Part shown: piece by piece, positions 43,603-51,398 of the stretch
Layout: every line of letters starts with the position of its first letter
Position numbering within the stretch: the stretch's first letter is position 1
Assembly (NCBI GenBank): GCA_905215855.1
Contig: CAJMRT010000004.1
Coordinates: 18,752-82,751 of the forward strand
Direction of reading: 5' to 3'
DNA length: 64,000 nucleotides
DNA from: an uncultured bacterium
GTDB lineage: Bacteria; Bacillota; Clostridia; Oscillospirales; Acutalibacteraceae
The notes under the pieces: generated by a model
What the model was told of the DNA's origin: nothing
Databases searched by the model: none
What the model saw: only the letters and a program-made list of their open reading frames with translations
Position numbers and translations under genes: made by a program

Positions 43603-44655
43603 GTGACAAGAGAAACGGAGGTCTATTTTACGGCTTATATTAGAAAAACAAACAATCCAAAGTTGGGAAGACCGAGTGCAAATCTTAATTATGAGATAAA
43701 AGTAAGGGTTGATGACAAACTAAATAATCAGCTGGAAGAATATGCTAAAAATCATAATACTTTGAAAGCTGTTGTAATAAGGGAGGTTTTGTCATCTTTT
43801 CTTGCACAAAATCTTGCAGACGGCAAATTAAACAATAAGGAGAGTATAAATATGGATGTTAATTCAACAAGTACACTTCGTTTTGCAATAACAGTAATGA
43901 ATAAATTAACCCGTGCTGTTGTTTCCAGAACACCTAAAGAGTGCGAGGAACATAACAATCGCAAAGCAATGCTTTGGGAAAATACTTTCATCAAAAAACA
44001 GTATGATCAGAGGTTAGAGGGCAAAAAGTTTAGTATTGAAGACCATATCAAAGCAATGGTTTATGCAATGCTTACCTCTGACACTCAGTGGAAATCACTT
44101 GAAGAATATTTTAACGACAAAGGCGAGATATTTTTAATTGATGAACTTTTTCATAATTACAATCCTGAATATGTTATGAGCTGTAATCCTGAAGAGTTAG
44201 CCAAAAGCATCAAAGGATTGGTTGGTGTCGGCAGATTTACCAAAATTCAGATGGAAGCTTTAATTAACATAAATATTCCTAAGTTGCTTGAAATTGAAGA
44301 GCAGTACGGCAGTGTTGATGATTTCTACAATACATTTATTAAAAACGACGGTACTCTTAAAAGCCTTGTCAGAACTCTCTCAGACGGTAAAAGCGAAAAT
44401 AAGTTAGTACGATTGGATGTGTCCGGTGTTACTGAATATTTGAGAAATCTCGGTTACGATATTGGCAGACCGGACTCACATACAAGAAAAATTTTAGGCT
44501 GTAACGGCTTAGGACTTTTTGATTTTGAAATAGTACCGGAAACCAGAGCTTATGAAGTTATTGACGCAATTGCCGAGTTAGCAAAAATTATGGGTAAGTC
44601 TGCTACCGAGGTCGATTACATTTTGTGGTTGTACTGTACTGAAGTCGGTTTTTAA
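43603..44655 (+). CDS. Ribbon-helix-helix domain joined to HhH-GPD (endonuclease III-like) domain
   Basis: 350 residues from GTG 43603; the start is uncertain, because GGAGG at 43617 has no normal start codon at the right distance. Residues about 25-70 (GRPSANLNYEIKVRVDDKLNNQ) look like a CopG/RHH DNA-binding domain. From residue 84 a helix-hairpin-helix glycosylase-like region follows, with TSDTQWKSL, GVGRFTKIQMEAL and GRPDSHTRKIL, echoing the endonuclease III HhH and the D-x-H-x-x-R loop. No FeS cysteine cluster. ATG 43852 has an excellent ribosome site, so the HhH part may also be made alone. Substrate unknown. Confidence 0.7.
   Translation: MTRETEVYFTAYIRKTNNPKLGRPSANLNYEIKVRVDDKLNNQLEEYAKNHNTLKAVVIREVLSSFLAQNLADGKLNNKESINMDVNSTSTLRFAITVMNKLTRAVVSRTPKECEEHNNRKAMLWENTFIKKQYDQRLEGKKFSIEDHIKAMVYAMLTSDTQWKSLEEYFNDKGEIFLIDELFHNYNPEYVMSCNPEELAKSIKGLVGVGRFTKIQMEALININIPKLLEIEEQYGSVDDFYNTFIKNDGTLKSLVRTLSDGKSENKLVRLDVSGVTEYLRNLGYDIGRPDSHTRKILGCNGLGLFDFEIVPETRAYEVIDAIAELAKIMGKSATEVDYILWLYCTEVGF
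43837..43854 (+). promoter_or_regulatory. Strong internal ribosome site and ATG inside the RHH-HhH gene
   Basis: AAGGAGAG, 7 bases, ATG at 43852, in frame with the full-length gene (codon 84). Marks the boundary between the RHH and HhH parts. Confidence 0.7.
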
Positions 44656-44692
44656 ATGTAGGAAAATAGTTCAACGATAAGGAGGAAAGGTA

Positions 44693-45553
44693 TTGTTGCC
44701 GGATAAAGAAAGTAATATAATGTTAAAGGATATTCATTGTCCTTATTGTAATGAAAACGGAGCAATCTTGCTTAGCAAAACAACTTCTAAAAAGATTTCA
44801 TTGCAGTTACCTGCTTTTGGACTAAAGTTTTTGTTTTCACTTTTTTATCTGTCAATCGTTCATATATTTATAAATGGTTTTAAGTTAATTGAAGCTAAAA
44901 AGGTGATAAATAGCATATCATATGCTTTTTGTCCAAATTGCGGAAATACATACTCTATGGCTCCACCTGAAACCATAAAGGCGGAAACGCATGAACCTAA
45001 ATTTTACAGAGTTGAGCAAGGCAAAGTGGTTATGGGTTTGTGTAAAGGTATTTCAGAATATACGGGAATTTCATTGCTATGGATTCGCATAATTACTTTT
45101 TTATATGCTTTAACAATTGTAGGTGCAATGTTGTATTTCTTGATTGGTGCCTGTGTGCCTTTTAAAGAAAATGCAGAAAACTTTCGTAAAGATAAAAAAC
45201 TGTATAGGGTAAATAATGGCAAAGACATTTTGGGACTTTGTAAGGGCTTCTCTGAGTATACCGATATCCCTGTTATGTGGGTTCGTATATTTACAGTATT
45301 GTTAAGTGTTGGTGTAATAGGCATATTCCTTTATTTTATTCTTTCCGCTTTTATACCGGTCAAGGAAAATGTAGAACAGGGAATAGAGAGAAAGAAACTC
45401 TATAAAACCAAAGATAAAAAAATAATTTTGGGTTTGTGTTCAGGAATTTCAAAATATTTATCTATGCCTCTGTGGCTTGTTCGTGTTTTAGCGGTTTTAC
45501 TGTTCCCACTGTATTTTATAGTGGGTGCTATTGTCCCAACGGAGGAAAATTGA
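44693..45553 (+). CDS. Zinc-ribbon protein with three tandem PspC domains
   Basis: 286 residues, TTG start 7 bases after GGAGG. N-terminal zinc ribbon (CPYC near 17 and CPNC near 82) split by a hydrophobic stretch, then three PspC repeats, each with LYR/LYK, GLCKGISEY-type core and a membrane helix ending in IPVKEN-like. PspC domains mediate membrane stress sensing. Triplication in one chain is uncommon. Probably co-transcribed with the gene upstream (37-base gap) and the one downstream. Confidence 0.85.
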   Translation: MLPDKESNIMLKDIHCPYCNENGAILLSKTTSKKISLQLPAFGLKFLFSLFYLSIVHIFINGFKLIEAKKVINSISYAFCPNCGNTYSMAPPETIKAETHEPKFYRVEQGKVVMGLCKGISEYTGISLLWIRIITFLYALTIVGAMLYFLIGACVPFKENAENFRKDKKLYRVNNGKDILGLCKGFSEYTDIPVMWVRIFTVLLSVGVIGIFLYFILSAFIPVKENVEQGIERKKLYKTKDKKIILGLCSGISKYLSMPLWLVRVLAVLLFPLYFIVGAIVPTEEN

Positions 45554-45554
45554 T

Positions 45555-46769
45555 ATGCCTAACGGAACTTTGCCTTCTGGTTGGGGAGGTAATCAATCAA
45601 AACCGGATAGTTGGTTAAGTGGCGGAAGAAGTAATATTGTATCAAGTCAGGAAAGTCAAGAGATAAAGACTGAAACAGGACAAAATGCAGAATCCAAACC
45701 GCAAGTTAAATTGTCCGACAATACTAAGCCAAAAAATGCAGCAGCAAAGGTTGAACCCGAAAAAATCGCACCGTTAAAATCTGATGTTGATTCTTTGAAA
45801 AAGAATTGTGCAAACCCGGAGATACTGACTGAAAATGATCCAGACAGTGTTGATGCTGACGCTTATCATAAAGATAATATTGGCGATTATCATCATAAAA
45901 GACTGCCGAAATATGCAATTGTTTTGATTGTAGTTACGGTAACATTAGCTGTTGCATTGGCAGCGTTTGTCGTGTTGTATTTTTCAGACAAAGGAGGCAA
46001 GTCTGAAAAAATCGAAAATGTCAGTACACAAAATACAATTGCAACAGAAGCACCCAAGACAACAGTTGCTGAGGTTACAACTGTTTCGACAGAACCTTTG
46101 ACTACTCAAAAAGTAACTTTTGCACCGACAGAAATACCTACAACATCGGGATTTAATTCTTATACAATGACAGTACCGCTACATTGGAGTGTGGCTGTAT
46201 ATAAATCACCAAGTTATAATTCCGAAATATTGGAAATATTGTCAACCGGTGAGAGCTTTACTATTGTTGAAGAACAAACAGATGAAAATTTAAACAACTG
46301 GGGTAAAATTGATTCTAACGGTGGTTGGGTACCACTTGATGATGTTATGCCCAATGATGATGTTCCTGATGATGAACCTTTAGAAACACAGAGCGTTTCT
46401 AAAGATAAAGCAAGTGCTGATTTCAGTACCAAAAAGGTTGACGGAATTGAATTTAAATATGTAACTTCATATACCGACGGTGATACTTCGTTTAAAATCA
46501 ATACTATGAATATAACTAAAGGTGATTGTCATGGGTATTATGATGATTATGTCATCAAAGTTGATGGTGAGTTGACCGATAAATTTGACAGAGGGATGTA
46601 TCTTGCTTACTTTGAATACGATGAAAATGACTATTTACTGGGTAAATATTATCTCTCGGAACATGCACTCGACAATAACTTTAAAATCAGTTGTAATCTT
46701 ATTGTTTTTAACAGAGAAACTGCAAAAATAATTATTGATGTAGGTTATGACACTTCAGCATTAGATTAG
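45555..46769 (+). CDS. Membrane-anchored protein with extracellular SH3-like domain
   Basis: 404 residues from ATG 45555 behind GGAGG. A cytoplasmic, low-complexity N-terminus (to about 115), one membrane helix (about residues 119-142), a Thr/Val-rich linker, an SH3-type domain (WSVAVYKSPSYNSEIL ... GWVPLDDV, about 195-260) and a C-terminal beta-rich domain. Likely sits in the envelope and binds peptidoglycan or a partner. One base separates it from the PspC gene stop, so the two are coupled. Confidence 0.75.
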   Translation: MPNGTLPSGWGGNQSKPDSWLSGGRSNIVSSQESQEIKTETGQNAESKPQVKLSDNTKPKNAAAKVEPEKIAPLKSDVDSLKKNCANPEILTENDPDSVDADAYHKDNIGDYHHKRLPKYAIVLIVVTVTLAVALAAFVVLYFSDKGGKSEKIENVSTQNTIATEAPKTTVAEVTTVSTEPLTTQKVTFAPTEIPTTSGFNSYTMTVPLHWSVAVYKSPSYNSEILEILSTGESFTIVEEQTDENLNNWGKIDSNGGWVPLDDVMPNDDVPDDEPLETQSVSKDKASADFSTKKVDGIEFKYVTSYTDGDTSFKINTMNITKGDCHGYYDDYVIKVDGELTDKFDRGMYLAYFEYDENDYLLGKYYLSEHALDNNFKISCNLIVFNRETAKIIIDVGYDTSALD

Positions 46770-46783
46770 AATAATAAAATACT

Positions 46784-46817
46784 AAGTCACGATTGCATAT
46801 GCGGTCGTGACTTTCTT
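46784..46817 (+). terminator. Terminator of the PspC-SH3 operon
   Basis: AAGTCACGA/TCGTGACTT arms, 12-base loop, then a short T-rich run. Confidence 0.7.
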
Positions 46818-46933
46818 GCGTTAATGCAAAATATCCATAATCATTTTGTTGTAAATATAGATTTTGCAGTTATTAAAATGATTTTAGCAAAGTATATGTG
46901 TTAGTGCGTTAAATCGAAATACTTTAAATCCAA

Positions 46934-46968
46934 ATTTCAATACAATTTCTTTAAAATTGTATTGAAAT
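46934..46968. promoter_or_regulatory. Perfect 15-bp inverted repeat overlapping the next promoter
   Basis: ATTTCAATACAATTT and its complement around CTTTA. The right arm contains the TTGAAA -35 of the promoter at 46962-46990, so a repressor bound here would block it. Confidence 0.65.
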
Positions 46969-46990
46969 GATTAGTACAAAGTGATACAAT
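46962..46990 (+). promoter_or_regulatory. Promoter of the Mbeg1-like gene
   Basis: TTGAAA, 17-base spacer, TACAAT, 34 bases before the start codon. Confidence 0.75.
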
Positions 46991-47023
46991 AGTTATGGAG
47001 AGAAACAGATTGGAGGCATTTGT

Positions 47024-48136
47024 ATGGCTGATATATTTGATTACATAAGCTGGCGTGGCGATTTGTCATTTGAACAGGACGGCTTTAACGAACTTGACGC
47101 ACTTGTGCTTTCACGGCTTTCATATCTTCCGTTTGACGGTGCGGTTTCGTCCTGTATGTTTGATGAAATTACCCTTGAACAGGCGGCAATGCGTGTTTTT
47201 GCAACAGAAAATTATGAGGAAAACCTCTTGTGGAAAGGCGATGCCGACCTTTTGAAAGCGGCGGCAGATAGCAAGCGATTCGGCAAAATTCTTGTTTCGG
47301 GTTATGTAAACGAGGTTGAGTCTGATGTAAGTTTGCAGTTTTCGGCAATCACATTTGAATTTCTTAAAAAGAATTATTTTATCTCGTACAGAGGAACGGA
47401 CAATTCACTTGTCGGCTGGCAGGAGGACTTTAATATGTTCTTCACATTTCCGCTGCCGTCACAGAAAAAGGCTCTTGATTATTTTGAAAAGGCGGTTCGC
47501 CTACTTGACGGAAAATTTATCCTCGGCGGTCACTCAAAGGGCGGAAATCTTGCGGTTTACGCAGGTGCTTTTACCGATGAAAATTCAAGAAATCACATTG
47601 ATTATATTTACAATTTTGACGGCCCCGGATTTTCTCTTGACAAAATCAAGGACAGCGGATTTTATGAAATTGACGACAGAATCTACACCTTTGTTCCGCA
47701 GTCGAGCATTTTCGGTATGATGTTTGAGCATGAGGAGAGCTACACTATTGTAAAGAGCAATCAAAAAGGTTTTCTCCAACACGACATTTATTCGTGGGAG
47801 ATTGAGCAGAACAGCCTTGTCAGGCTGAAAAGCACTACAAATTTCAGCGTTTTCTTTGACCACACGCTGAAAGAATTTGTTGAATCGCTGACAATTGCTC
47901 AAAGACGGGAGTTCACAAAAGAGGTTTTTGCCCTTTTGTCGCTGACCGAAACCGCAACCTTTAATGAGATGCTGAAAAATCCGTTTAAGAACACGGGAAC
48001 AATCCTAAAATCCTTTGCAGGTCTTGACAGCAAAACAAGAAATATGCTCCTAAAAACAATCTTCGCTTTCGTAAAAAGTGCAAAGAATAATTTTTCCGAC
48101 ATAACAGGCGGTCAGAACAAAATTACCGTCAGTTAA
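47024..48136 (+). CDS. Mbeg1-like (DUF2974) alpha/beta-hydrolase
   Basis: 370 residues behind TTGGAGG. Opens with the family's IFDYISWRGDLSF; a lipase-like nucleophile elbow GGHSKGGNLAVYAG is near residue 170. Probably a lipid or ester hydrolase of unknown substrate, common in gut Firmicutes. Single gene between a promoter palindrome and a terminator. Confidence 0.88.
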   Translation: MADIFDYISWRGDLSFEQDGFNELDALVLSRLSYLPFDGAVSSCMFDEITLEQAAMRVFATENYEENLLWKGDADLLKAAADSKRFGKILVSGYVNEVESDVSLQFSAITFEFLKKNYFISYRGTDNSLVGWQEDFNMFFTFPLPSQKKALDYFEKAVRLLDGKFILGGHSKGGNLAVYAGAFTDENSRNHIDYIYNFDGPGFSLDKIKDSGFYEIDDRIYTFVPQSSIFGMMFEHEESYTIVKSNQKGFLQHDIYSWEIEQNSLVRLKSTTNFSVFFDHTLKEFVESLTIAQRREFTKEVFALLSLTETATFNEMLKNPFKNTGTILKSFAGLDSKTRNMLLKTIFAFVKSAKNNFSDITGGQNKITVS

Positions 48137-48153
48137 TTAAAAAAACTCATATA

Positions 48154-48186
48154 TGCTCCGATACTTTTTAGCGTCGGAGCATTTTC
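48154..48186 (+). terminator. Terminator of the Mbeg1-like gene
   Basis: TGCTCCGA/TCGGAGCA arms, 12-base loop, TTTTCTTT. Confidence 0.8.
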
Positions 48187-48283
48187 TTTGCGAAAAATTA
48201 TTTGTCAAGACGAAATTCCCGTTTTGTCAATTGACACTTTTAAAATCTGTATTGTCGGTCTTGAAAATTTTTCTTAATATACA

Positions 48284-48323
48284 AAAAAATCCCGACACGG
48301 TGTATGCTGTGTCGGGATTTTTA
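48284..48323 (-). terminator. Terminator of exonuclease III gene
   Basis: ATCCCGACAC/GTGTCGGGAT arms extended by A and T runs. Confidence 0.8.
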
Positions 48324-48332
48324 TTTTGCTTT

Positions 48333-49091
48333 TTAAATGTCAATTGTAAGTTCAACAGGGCAGTGGTCCGAACCGAAAATTTCGGTGTGGATTTTTGCGC
48401 CGTCAAGCTTGCTTTCAAGAGCCTTTGAAACAATGAAATAGTCAATACGCCAGCCTGCATTCTTTTCACGAGCTTTAAATCTGTATGACCACCACGAATA
48501 CACGCCCTCTGTGTCGGGATAAAAATAGCGGTATGTGTCGATGAATCCGTCATTAAGCAATGCCGTCATCTTTGAACGCTCTTCATCTGTAAAACCGGCA
48601 TTTTTACGATTGGTTTTCGGATTTTTCAAATCAATTTCTTTGTGTGCAACATTCAAATCACCGCACATAATAACAGGCTTTTTTTCTTCAAGCTTCTTTA
48701 AATATGCCTTGAAATCATCTTCCCATTTCATTCGGTAATCAAGCCTTTTCAGCTCACTTTGCGAGTTTGGAGTGTAGCAGGTGACAACAAAGCAATTGTC
48801 AAATTCTGCCGTGATAACTCTGCCCTCGTGATCGTGTTCGTCAATGCCGATTCCGTAACATACATTCAAAGGCTCTTCCTTTGTGAACATAGCCGTTCCC
48901 GAATAGCCTTTTTTGTCGGCATAGCACCAATACTGATGATATCCTTCAAGCAAGAGGTCAATCTGTCCCTCTTGAAGTTTTGTTTCCTGAAGACAGAAAA
49001 TATCTGCGTCAACATCTTTAAAAAAGTCCTCAAAGCCCTTTGTAACACAGGCACGAAGTCCGTTTACATTCCACGAAATCAATTTTTTCAT
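48333..49091 (-). CDS. xth: Exodeoxyribonuclease III / AP endonuclease
   Basis: 252 residues behind GGGAG. EEP nuclease fold: SWNVNGLRA, LQETKLQ (metal-binding glutamate), CGDLNVAHKEIDL, and the C-terminal GSDHCPVEL with the catalytic histidine. Cleaves at abasic sites and trims 3' ends in base excision repair. Confidence 0.96.
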   Translation of the reverse strand: MKKLISWNVNGLRACVTKGFEDFFKDVDADIFCLQETKLQEGQIDLLLEGYHQYWCYADKKGYSGTAMFTKEEPLNVCYGIGIDEHDHEGRVITAEFDNCFVVTCYTPNSQSELKRLDYRMKWEDDFKAYLKKLEEKKPVIMCGDLNVAHKEIDLKNPKTNRKNAGFTDEERSKMTALLNDGFIDTYRYFYPDTEGVYSWWSYRFKAREKNAGWRIDYFIVSKALESKLDGAKIHTEIFGSDHCPVELTIDI

Positions 49092-49114
49092 AATTTACTC
49101 CCGTACACACAAAA

Positions 49115-49137
49115 GGGAGCAAGCATTGCCTGCTCCC
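49115..49137 (-). terminator. Terminator of rubredoxin gene
   Basis: GGGAGCA/TGCTCCC arms, 9-base loop; the minus-strand 3' side runs into TTTTGTG. Confidence 0.7.
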
Positions 49138-49155
49138 AAATTGCCAATTTGTTAA

Positions 49156-49314
49156 TTATTCTTCTGCGGAAAATTCGTCCTTGCCTACACCGCAGAGAGG
49201 GCATACCCAATCCTCGGGTACATCTTCCCATGCTGTGCCTGCATCAACGCCGTTATCGGGATCGCCGATTTCAGGATCGTAAACATATCCGCAAACATCG
49301 CATACATATTTCAT
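49156..49314 (-). CDS. Rubredoxin
   Basis: 52 residues, start at 49314 behind CAGGAG. Two CxxCG knuckles (VCDVCGYVY and VCPLCGVGK) bind one iron. Electron carrier for oxygen and peroxide defence. Lies downstream of the rubrerythrin gene and its likely redox partner. Confidence 0.95.
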   Translation of the reverse strand: MKYVCDVCGYVYDPEIGDPDNGVDAGTAWEDVPEDWVCPLCGVGKDEFSAEE

Positions 49315-49412
49315 ACTATCAAATCTCCTGTTCAAAGTCTGTTGTGTAATCGGTTAGTTGTTGGTCATACGATTATCAAGCTGACTTTTTTGATTTTTTA
49401 TTGTTTTAATGA

Positions 49413-49952
49413 TTACTTAAAGTATCTGTTAAGAAGACCTCTAAAGCCTGCGCCGTGTCTTGCTTCATCCTTTGCCATCTCGTGAACCGTGTCATGAATA
49501 GCGTCAAGGTTCTGAGCCTTTGCACGCTTTGCAAGGTCAAACTTACCTTCGCAAGCACCTGTTTCTGCATCTACACGCATCTGAAGATTCTTCTTTGTGC
49601 TGTCTGTAAGAACTTCGCCTAAAAGCTCTGCAAACTTGGCAGCGTGTTCAGCCTCTTCAAAAGCATACTTTGTAAATGCGGCAGAAACCTCGGGATAGCC
49701 TTCTCTGTCTGCGACTCTTGCCATTGCAAGGTACATACCGACTTCGCTGCATTCTCCCTCAAAGTTAGCTCTGAGATCCTTGAGAATATCTTCGCTTACG
49801 CCCTGAGCAACGCCAACCTCGTGAACTGTTGCGAAAGATGCCTCCTCGTCCATCTGCTTAAATTTTTCCTTCGGTGCCTTACAAACAGGGCAAGCCTCGG
49901 GAGCTTCGGGACCTTCATAAACATAACCGCATACTGTGCAATACCATTTCAT
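49413..49952 (-). CDS. Reverse rubrerythrin (N-terminal rubredoxin domain)
   Basis: 179 residues from ATG 49952 behind AAAGGAG. The rubredoxin-type iron site comes first (CTVCGYVY and CPVCKAP, residues 5-27), followed by the four-helix diiron domain with EGECSEVGMY, FEEAEHAAKF and KDEARHGAGF. Domain order is the reverse of classical rubrerythrin. Reduces peroxide and oxygen in anaerobes. 25 bases after the perR-like gene. Confidence 0.94.
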   Translation of the reverse strand: MKWYCTVCGYVYEGPEAPEACPVCKAPKEKFKQMDEEASFATVHEVGVAQGVSEDILKDLRANFEGECSEVGMYLAMARVADREGYPEVSAAFTKYAFEEAEHAAKFAELLGEVLTDSTKKNLQMRVDAETGACEGKFDLAKRAKAQNLDAIHDTVHEMAKDEARHGAGFRGLLNRYFK

Positions 49953-49977
49953 AATTACTTCTCCTTTGTAATAAATA

Positions 49978-50370
49978 TTAGTGTACTTCTGCCGAACATT
50001 TAGGACATATGCCGTAGTAGATAACAAATCTGTTTTCTACCTTAAATCCCTCTTCGGCAAGCTGTGACTCAAGGTCATCAGCATTTTGACTGTCTTCAAC
50101 ATCAATAACTGCCTTGCATTTGTTGCAGACAAAGTGGGGGTGCGGATCTGTGTTGCCGTCAATACGCTCCTCACCGTTTACATTGCATATAACGCTGACC
50201 TTTCCTTCATCCTTAAAAAGAGCAATGTTTCTGTAAACCGTGCCAAGACTAAGGTCGGGAATTTCGGGCTTTAATTTATCATAAACCCAGCGTGCGCTCG
50301 GATGAGTGTCCGTACCGCACACAGCGTTGTAAATTGCATTGCGTTTTGAGCTGAAATTTCTTTTTGCCAT
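49978..50370 (-). CDS. perR: PerR/Fur-family peroxide-response repressor
   Basis: 130 residues. Winged helix (SLGTVYRNIALFKDEGKV), His-rich regulatory site (DPHPHFVC) and two structural CxxC pairs (CNKC, CPKC) that hold zinc. It probably represses its own operon, which continues into the rubrerythrin. Fur or Zur cannot be fully excluded, but context supports PerR. No clear PerR box was found upstream. Confidence 0.88.
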   Translation of the reverse strand: MAKRNFSSKRNAIYNAVCGTDTHPSARWVYDKLKPEIPDLSLGTVYRNIALFKDEGKVSVICNVNGEERIDGNTDPHPHFVCNKCKAVIDVEDSQNADDLESQLAEEGFKVENRFVIYYGICPKCSAEVH

Positions 50371-50531
50371 AATTCATAAATCCTTATGCAAGATTTAGTT
50401 AAAACTGCGTTACTATAAAATCAGTAATCAGTATTAACTTTGACTATATTCTATCACGCAGATGCTTAATTATATTTACAATAAAGAATTATAAATAAAA
50501 AATCTTGCACAAAGAATTAGGAGGAAATATA

Positions 50532-51395
50532 GTGAAATCAAACAAAACAGTAAAAATTATCATTTTTACGGCACTTTTCCTGTCTGCAATAATTTTAATA
50601 TCAATAATGACAGGCGCAACAAAAGAAACAACGGCTGATACCGACAGCGTGAAACTGCCCGTAATAATGTATCACTCACTTTTAAAGGACGAAAAACTGC
50701 AAAATGACTATACCGTTTCGCCTACTCTTTTTGAAAACGATTTAAAATATCTGACCGAAAACGGCTACACAACCGTTGTTGTAAAGGACCTTACCGATTA
50801 TGCTTACGGCAAAAAATCATTGCCCGAAAAATGTATTATGCTGACCTTTGACGATGGCTATTATAATAATTATTATTATGCACTCCCTTTGCTTGAAAAA
50901 TACAACTGCAAGGCGGTCATATCTCCGATTGCGTCAGTGTCCGAAAAATTCACCGAAACCAAGGACATTTCCGTGACCTACGGTCATATAACTTTTGACG
51001 ATATGAAAGAAATGTCCGATTCGGGCTATGTTGAAATTCAGAATCATTCGTACGATATGCATTCTTTGAAATCACGAAAGGGTGTTTTGCCAAAAGCGGG
51101 GGAGAGTGACGAAACATATAAATCGGCACTAACGGAAGATGTTGCCAAGGCTCAAACCCTGCTTGAAAATGCAACAGGCAAAAAGCCGACCTGCTTTGTA
51201 TATCCTTTCGGTGCAAAAAATGACCTGACCGAAAAGCTGATAAAAGAAATGGGCTTTTCGTGTACATTAACCTGTACAGAAAAGCCCAATATAATTACTA
51301 AAAATCCCGACAGTCTTTATGAGTTGGGACGCTACCGCCGTGACCGCAACGAAACAATGCAAAATCTTCTTATTCGCATTGATACGCAGTCATAA
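50532..51395 (+). CDS. Membrane-anchored polysaccharide deacetylase (NodB domain)
   Basis: 287 residues from GTG 50532, set by AGGAGG 7 bases upstream. N-terminal signal/anchor helix (residues 8-25), then a NodB deacetylase: LPVIMYHSL, LTFDDGYYNNYYYALP (catalytic and metal aspartates) and QNHSYDMHSL (metal histidines). Modifies peptidoglycan or an exopolysaccharide outside the membrane. Its stop lies 3 bases from the stop of the converging ligase gene. Confidence 0.93.
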   Translation: MKSNKTVKIIIFTALFLSAIILISIMTGATKETTADTDSVKLPVIMYHSLLKDEKLQNDYTVSPTLFENDLKYLTENGYTTVVVKDLTDYAYGKKSLPEKCIMLTFDDGYYNNYYYALPLLEKYNCKAVISPIASVSEKFTETKDISVTYGHITFDDMKEMSDSGYVEIQNHSYDMHSLKSRKGVLPKAGESDETYKSALTEDVAKAQTLLENATGKKPTCFVYPFGAKNDLTEKLIKEMGFSCTLTCTEKPNIITKNPDSLYELGRYRRDRNETMQNLLIRIDTQS

Positions 51396-51398
51396 TCC

